Virus record (IMG/VR): IMGVR_UViG_3300008624_000037
Location: 1-33,829 of that record
Source: a virus
DNA: 33,829 bases
Strand: one strand, 5' to 3'
Positions within the stretch are counted from its first letter, which is position 1, and each line of letters begins with the position of its first letter. Under the pieces are notes generated by a model. It was given only the letters and a program-made list of their open reading frames with translations. It did no database searches and was not told where the DNA came from. This document shows positions 30,160 through 33,829 of this stretch, piece by piece. A program made the position numbers and the translations under genes.

Positions 30160-30193
30160 TAATAATAAGGGGGTGAGAAACTCACCCCCCTTT
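30160..30193 (-). terminator. Intrinsic terminator after the tail tube gene
   Basis: AAGGGGGGTGAG, loop TTT, CTCACCCCCTT: a GC-rich stem of about 10-11 bp, 16 bases past the gene 19 stop, followed on the minus strand by TTATTATTAT. It is strong in stem and moderate in T-run. It should reduce transcription from 17-18-19 into gene 20. Confidence 0.85.
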
Positions 30194-30208
30194 AATTTCA
30201 CTAACTAT

Positions 30209-30829
30209 TTAGAAGTTACCACCAATCGTTTCATTTACGCCAATGCTAAATGGACCTGCTTGGACTCGGCCTCTAACTCCGATTTCCCAATCATTGTCTT
30301 GAGTCGTACTACCATCAAAACCAGACTCTCCACCTGAATGGAAATTATTGACTGCAAATGTTACTGTATATTCTTCAACAGTATCATTTGAATCCATAGC
30401 AAGATCAATCGCACCAACTTCAACTGGATAGATGTCTTGTAACTTATATGAACGAATTGAATCACCACTTCGACCTAATTGAATTACTTGCGCACTACCA
30501 TAAAGACTAGTATAATTCAATGTAGATACGTTAGCAGCATGAGCCGTAATCTGTCCACTCCAAACTTCAAAAGCCTGGCGTGTAGCAAATGTCGGATCAC
30601 TCAAGACTGTTACAGTCCAATCTGCAAATGTACGATCTCCGGGAACTTTTAATTGGCGTCCACGAAAAGGTACATCAATATTACCTATGGTAGAAGCTGG
30701 AATTTGAGCTCCTTTACACAAGAACTCAATCTCACCAATACCAACATTATGAGCGATGTTCACACGAAACAGATTCGGTCGAACACCACCACGAAACTTC
30801 TGTTTAAAATCGTGAATATTTACTGCCAT
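30209..30829 (-). CDS. 19: Tail tube protein (T4 gp19)
   Basis: A 206-residue tail tube subunit, longer than T4 gp19 (163), with the extra residues mainly in a C-terminal extension after VTFAVNNFHSGG. Family blocks are RPNLFRVNI, FLCKGAQIPASTIGNIDVPF, GDRTFADWTVTVLSDP and LQDIYPVEVGAIDLAMD. AGGAG precedes the start, a late promoter lies upstream and a terminator follows. A divergent relative is encoded at 22380-22913. Confidence 0.95.
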   Translation of the reverse strand: MAVNIHDFKQKFRGGVRPNLFRVNIAHNVGIGEIEFLCKGAQIPASTIGNIDVPFRGRQLKVPGDRTFADWTVTVLSDPTFATRQAFEVWSGQITAHAANVSTLNYTSLYGSAQVIQLGRSGDSIRSYKLQDIYPVEVGAIDLAMDSNDTVEEYTVTFAVNNFHSGGESGFDGSTTQDNDWEIGVRGRVQAGPFSIGVNETIGGNF

Positions 30830-30855
30830 GTTATTACTCCTTTAAGTTTTTATAG

Positions 30856-30863
30856 TATTTATA
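30856..30863 (-). promoter_or_regulatory. T4-type late promoter of gene 19
   Basis: Perfect TATAAATA on the minus strand, in the 37-base gap between sheath and tube genes, about 27 bases before the tube ATG and upstream of AAAGGAG. Strong by match and position. Confidence 0.75.
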
Positions 30864-30866
30864 AGA

Positions 30867-32585
30867 TTAACCACCGATTTCTGAGAAAGAAACATCAGTT
30901 CTAGCGGCAATAAAGTTTAACTGGATGTAGTTAATTGAACGATTTGGTTTAATATATATGTCACCCACAAAATTATTCGTATCAATTACTTGTCCAGTAT
31001 TATTTGACGTATCACATACAACTTTAAAGTCCGTAATACCACGGCGTCCTTTTACCTCTCTCAAGAAAGGCTCAACCATATTCACGAATTGGGATCTTGT
31101 AAACTCATCATTGAACTCAAAGAGCATTGCTTTCGCAGCTATTGAGATTGCTTTTTCCAAAACAATGAACAATCTTCGTACATTAATTCTATCAAATGCA
31201 CTTGGAACTGTTTGCATTGTCTTATCACCCCAAAGAACTACACCAGCTCCCTTTTGAGTAATAAGTGGATTTACGCTTAACGGATACAACGTGTCACGAT
31301 TTGCTTTAGTAGGCTCCCAAGAAAGTTTAACAATATTCTTGACAGTACCTCTAGTCAAACCAGCAGGTGACCACCATGCATCATTTGTAAAATCTGTTCT
31401 CGCACAAAGTCCTGCCATATCACCATTCATCGGAACGTATAAGAAAACATCTCGATATCGGTCATACTGATATTTCCATGCACCATCCATTACTGCATAA
31501 CTGGAAGAACCAAGTGCAGTATTATCTGTGGTAAGTGCTGTAACTTCAGAACCAGAATTATTAACAACAGATGCTTTCACAGCTGAAACAAAAGCAACAC
31601 AATCTTTTCGTACAGATGTAATATTATCTACAATCCAACGAGCAGTTGTAGTTGATGCAGGTCCTGCCATCACCAACGTAATGTCAACAACTTCTGGTGT
31701 TTGATACAATGCATAACTAGCTTGAAGTAATGCATCAGTCTGTACATTATCGTCAACACCAAGTGTCAATGAACCACCTGGAACTGCTTGAGCAGCAGTT
31801 GCACTATTAAAAGTTTTAAATGTTGCACCAGCTTTTGGTTGACCAGCATTTACATCTGCACCAGTTGAATTTTCAGTAAACTTAGTTACCAAACCAACCC
31901 ATGCATATTCAGATTCATTACGCATAACATCTACAACATAATTACTTGAACCATCAATTCTTTTTGCATCAGATGCTTTACTTACAAATGCAAATTTTTC
32001 TAACACTTGTCCAGGATTTCCTGTCCAAAGTCCATCTTCATCAATAACTATAACGTGCATCTCATCCTTAGAACCACCAGCATTAGCAACATCAGTAGAT
32101 GTTCCGGGAGTCCTATCAAAGTTTGCAAGAAAAACTGCATTAACTGTAGCGTCTGCCCAACCATCCTGATCTATAGCTTGTACTTTTAAACTATTGCCTA
32201 AGGCGCCAGGATACTTTGCAACAAATAATTGGTCTGAAAATGTAAGACCGTCAAAATGATCTTTGTTTTTTACTAGTATTGCTGTACCAGCATCGCTATC
32301 TCCAACGACAGCATTTTTTGCATTTGTACCTACATTTCTAACAACAAGTAAATTATTTGCATAAGCAAGATAATTTGCAGCTGTCCAGAAATATTCTGCG
32401 GTAGTTGCATCTGGTTTCCAAAACGTACTGACTAAATCATTCTCTGTTGAAATCTGTACTCTTTCTAACACCGGACCCCATTGGAATCCACCAGCTACGG
32501 CTCCAATACTTGTCGCGACGTTAGGAACAACAGTAGTCAGGTCTTGTTCTGTTACTACTATTCCGGGTGATACTTGAAATGGCAT
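30867..32585 (-). CDS. 18: Tail sheath protein (T4 gp18)
   Basis: A 572-residue contractile sheath subunit (T4: 659). The N-terminus PFQVSPGIVVTEQDLTTVVP and early GGFQWGPVLERVQI are characteristic. The conserved C-terminal domain includes INVRRLFIVLEKAISIAAKA, FEFNDEFTRSQFVNMVEPFL and GRRGITDFKVVCD, ending with the strand region YIQLNFIAARTDVSFSEIGG. The central domain is shorter than in T4, which accounts for the length difference. AAGGAG precedes the ATG; no late promoter box is obvious in the 39-base gap upstream. Confidence 0.96.
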   Translation of the reverse strand: MPFQVSPGIVVTEQDLTTVVPNVATSIGAVAGGFQWGPVLERVQISTENDLVSTFWKPDATTAEYFWTAANYLAYANNLLVVRNVGTNAKNAVVGDSDAGTAILVKNKDHFDGLTFSDQLFVAKYPGALGNSLKVQAIDQDGWADATVNAVFLANFDRTPGTSTDVANAGGSKDEMHVIVIDEDGLWTGNPGQVLEKFAFVSKASDAKRIDGSSNYVVDVMRNESEYAWVGLVTKFTENSTGADVNAGQPKAGATFKTFNSATAAQAVPGGSLTLGVDDNVQTDALLQASYALYQTPEVVDITLVMAGPASTTTARWIVDNITSVRKDCVAFVSAVKASVVNNSGSEVTALTTDNTALGSSSYAVMDGAWKYQYDRYRDVFLYVPMNGDMAGLCARTDFTNDAWWSPAGLTRGTVKNIVKLSWEPTKANRDTLYPLSVNPLITQKGAGVVLWGDKTMQTVPSAFDRINVRRLFIVLEKAISIAAKAMLFEFNDEFTRSQFVNMVEPFLREVKGRRGITDFKVVCDTSNNTGQVIDTNNFVGDIYIKPNRSINYIQLNFIAARTDVSFSEIGG

Positions 32586-32624
32586 TTGTTTTCTCCTTTT
32601 ACATTCTTAATATTGATATAGATT

Positions 32625-33829
32625 TTACTTGTTAAACGTATGTACTGTTTTCCAGAGATCGCCTTCAGCATCTCTTTCATACACATCAGTCAATCCATCA
32701 TCAATAATACCAAAAGGGATTGTCATATCATCAATAGTATCCATTTTGTTTTGATATAATTTTTCCCGTATATTCTGATTACTCAATTCTTTAAAATACG
32801 ATTGATCTACTAACCAACCAAACAAAACTAATGTTGTAACCAAATCATCATTTGCTCCTTCTTCAGCAGCAAATGTATCACCATTGGTTACAAATGTCGT
32901 CAACTCAGAAATAATATCATAATCTGGAATAAGTAACTTATCTTCTTCAACTAAACTCTTTAGATTTGAACAACCTATCTTTTTAACTTGTTTGGTTGTT
33001 CTTACTCCTAATGAAATATCTTTACGATGGCCACTTGATATTTGTTGGCCATGTCTACCAAACCATGATACTGTTAAGAGATTTTCATATTCTAAATCGT
33101 GATGTAGAACGTCTGCTACTTGAGCTCCAATGTCATTGCTTTCAACTAAAATATAAGCATCATTATATTTCTTTCCTACAATATTTATAATATTAGGAAA
33201 AAGCAGCGGTGCAACAGTATTATTTCTGTATTTAGCTACAATTTTGTATGGAACTTCAGTCGTATCAAAAACTGTAAACGTAGAATAATCTAAACCTTGT
33301 CCACGAGCTGTATCAACTGTGATAGTATATAATCTATCTTTTTCTGGTTCAACATATACATCTAAATCGTCTTTTGTCCAGATGGGTGAACAATAAGATA
33401 ATTCTTGTAATTTTTCATATGTTATAAGAGTATTGGAAGAACCTAGAAAATCTGCTTCATACTCCTGTCGAAATGCCTCCTCACCAATATCAGAGATAAT
33501 CTTCTTACGCCATTCTTGATCTCGTTCTGGAATACTAGTCCAATGAATCTTGAATGTCTTAAACTGGTTGTTACCTTCTACAGCATCATTCCAGAACTTA
33601 TAAAACAAGTTATATCCATTGGGTGTCGATACCATGATAATCTTGGTATCTTTACCAGATGAAATCGTTGGATAAACTGATTTAATAAATGCATCAGCAA
33701 TCGTTCTCTGTACAAATGCAAACTCATCCAAGAACAATAATGAAAAACTGTAACCACGAATTGCAGATGATGATGTGGAAGATGCAATTATCTTAGAACC
33801 ATTCTCTAGTTCTAAGTTTCCTTTGTTCC
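32625..33829 (-). CDS. 17: Terminase large subunit (T4 gp17), N-terminus outside window
   Basis: The frame runs unbroken to base 33829, so the gene is partial; 401 codons are visible. The first visible residues, NKGNLELENGSKIIASSTSS then SAIRGYSFSLLFLDEFAFV, belong to the ATPase domain, with Walker B LLFLDEF; Walker A lies outside. VSTPNGYNLFYKFW is the coupling motif. The RNase H-like nuclease domain follows, with VDTARGQGLDYSTF, the ESNDIGAQVAD block and a final GANDDLVTTLVLFGWL acidic motif. The motor packages DNA into proheads and cuts concatemers. An ATG at 33737 is internal and is not the start. Confidence 0.95.
   Translation of the reverse strand, partial: NKGNLELENGSKIIASSTSSSAIRGYSFSLLFLDEFAFVQRTIADAFIKSVYPTISSGKDTKIIMVSTPNGYNLFYKFWNDAVEGNNQFKTFKIHWTSIPERDQEWRKKIISDIGEEAFRQEYEADFLGSSNTLITYEKLQELSYCSPIWTKDDLDVYVEPEKDRLYTITVDTARGQGLDYSTFTVFDTTEVPYKIVAKYRNNTVAPLLFPNIINIVGKKYNDAYILVESNDIGAQVADVLHHDLEYENLLTVSWFGRHGQQISSGHRKDISLGVRTTKQVKKIGCSNLKSLVEEDKLLIPDYDIISELTTFVTNGDTFAAEEGANDDLVTTLVLFGWLVDQSYFKELSNQNIREKLYQNKMDTIDDMTIPFGIIDDGLTDVYERDAEGDLWKTVHTFNK

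Noticed and set aside
33182-33189. TATAAATA on the minus strand inside the terminase gene
   Set aside because: About 600 bases from the sheath start and within coding sequence; not supported as the gene 18 promoter.
1-33829. tRNA genes, CRISPR arrays, insertion sequences, integrase and attachment sites
   Set aside because: None could be found by eye: no cloverleaf-like intergenic stretch, no spaced repeat arrays, no transposase or integrase motifs, and almost no non-coding space. A tRNAscan run could still reveal an atypical tRNA.

Overview
The window is part of a tailed-phage genome of the T4 superfamily (contractile-tailed myovirus). All the genes I can support lie on the minus strand, and the DNA is AT-rich throughout. 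Three sets of genes make this call: replication/recombination genes (44, 45, 46, 47, uvsW, uvsY), the late sigma factor gene 55, and the structural run 17-18-19-20-21-22-23. The accessory set (CobS/CobT-like pair, Hsp20, two 2OG-Fe(II) oxygenases, 7-deazaguanine genes, a periplasmic thioredoxin) resembles marine T4-like phages such as those of cyanobacteria and SAR11-type bacteria. The low GC and the absence of photosynthesis genes here favour a non-cyanobacterial marine host, but that is inference.

Layout in transcription order (right to left). 33829-24246: terminase large subunit (partial), sheath, tube, portal, four small core-type genes, prohead protease, scaffold and major capsid protein. 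Intrinsic terminators follow the tube and capsid genes, and late-promoter motifs (TATAAATA) precede the tube and scaffold genes. 24231-22380: a secreted thioredoxin-fold protein, a staphylococcal-type nuclease, a regulated leader with a 14-bp inverted repeat, a 49-residue protein and a tail-tube-like protein. 22335-13535: uvsY, uvsW, small Zn-ribbon and basic proteins, dUTPase, gene 55, a proline dehydrogenase, a 2OG oxygenase, 47, a HAD protein, 46 and a run of tiny membrane, lipoprotein and FmdB-like genes, mostly joined by ATGA-type overlaps. 13528-8164: hsp20 with its own consensus promoter, then the CobT-like VWA protein and CobS-like AAA+ ATPase (each with its own promoter) and a secreted coiled-coil protein. 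8162-2941: an unknown protein, clamp 45, a 2OG oxygenase, two tiny membrane proteins, clamp loader 44, then a GIY-YIG nuclease and SF2 helicase pair where gene 62 would be expected. 2898-1: queE, an unknown protein, a phosphoribosyltransferase, queD and folE (cut by the window edge), which point to a 7-deazaguanine pathway.

Three control layers can be read. A repeated sigma70-like module (a TTTTTCC block, TTGTAT, exactly 17 bases, TATAAT or TATTAT) sits before queE, cobS, cobT, uvsY and the 49-residue gene. In two cases the -10 box is only six bases from the start codon, which predicts leaderless mRNA. A perfect TTGACA-17-TATAAT promoter drives hsp20. T4-type late motifs serve virion genes. 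The most interesting non-core content is the proline dehydrogenase inside the gene-55/47/46 operon, the helicase-nuclease pair, the repeated promoter module with leaderless starts, and the hairpin leader at 23082-23130.
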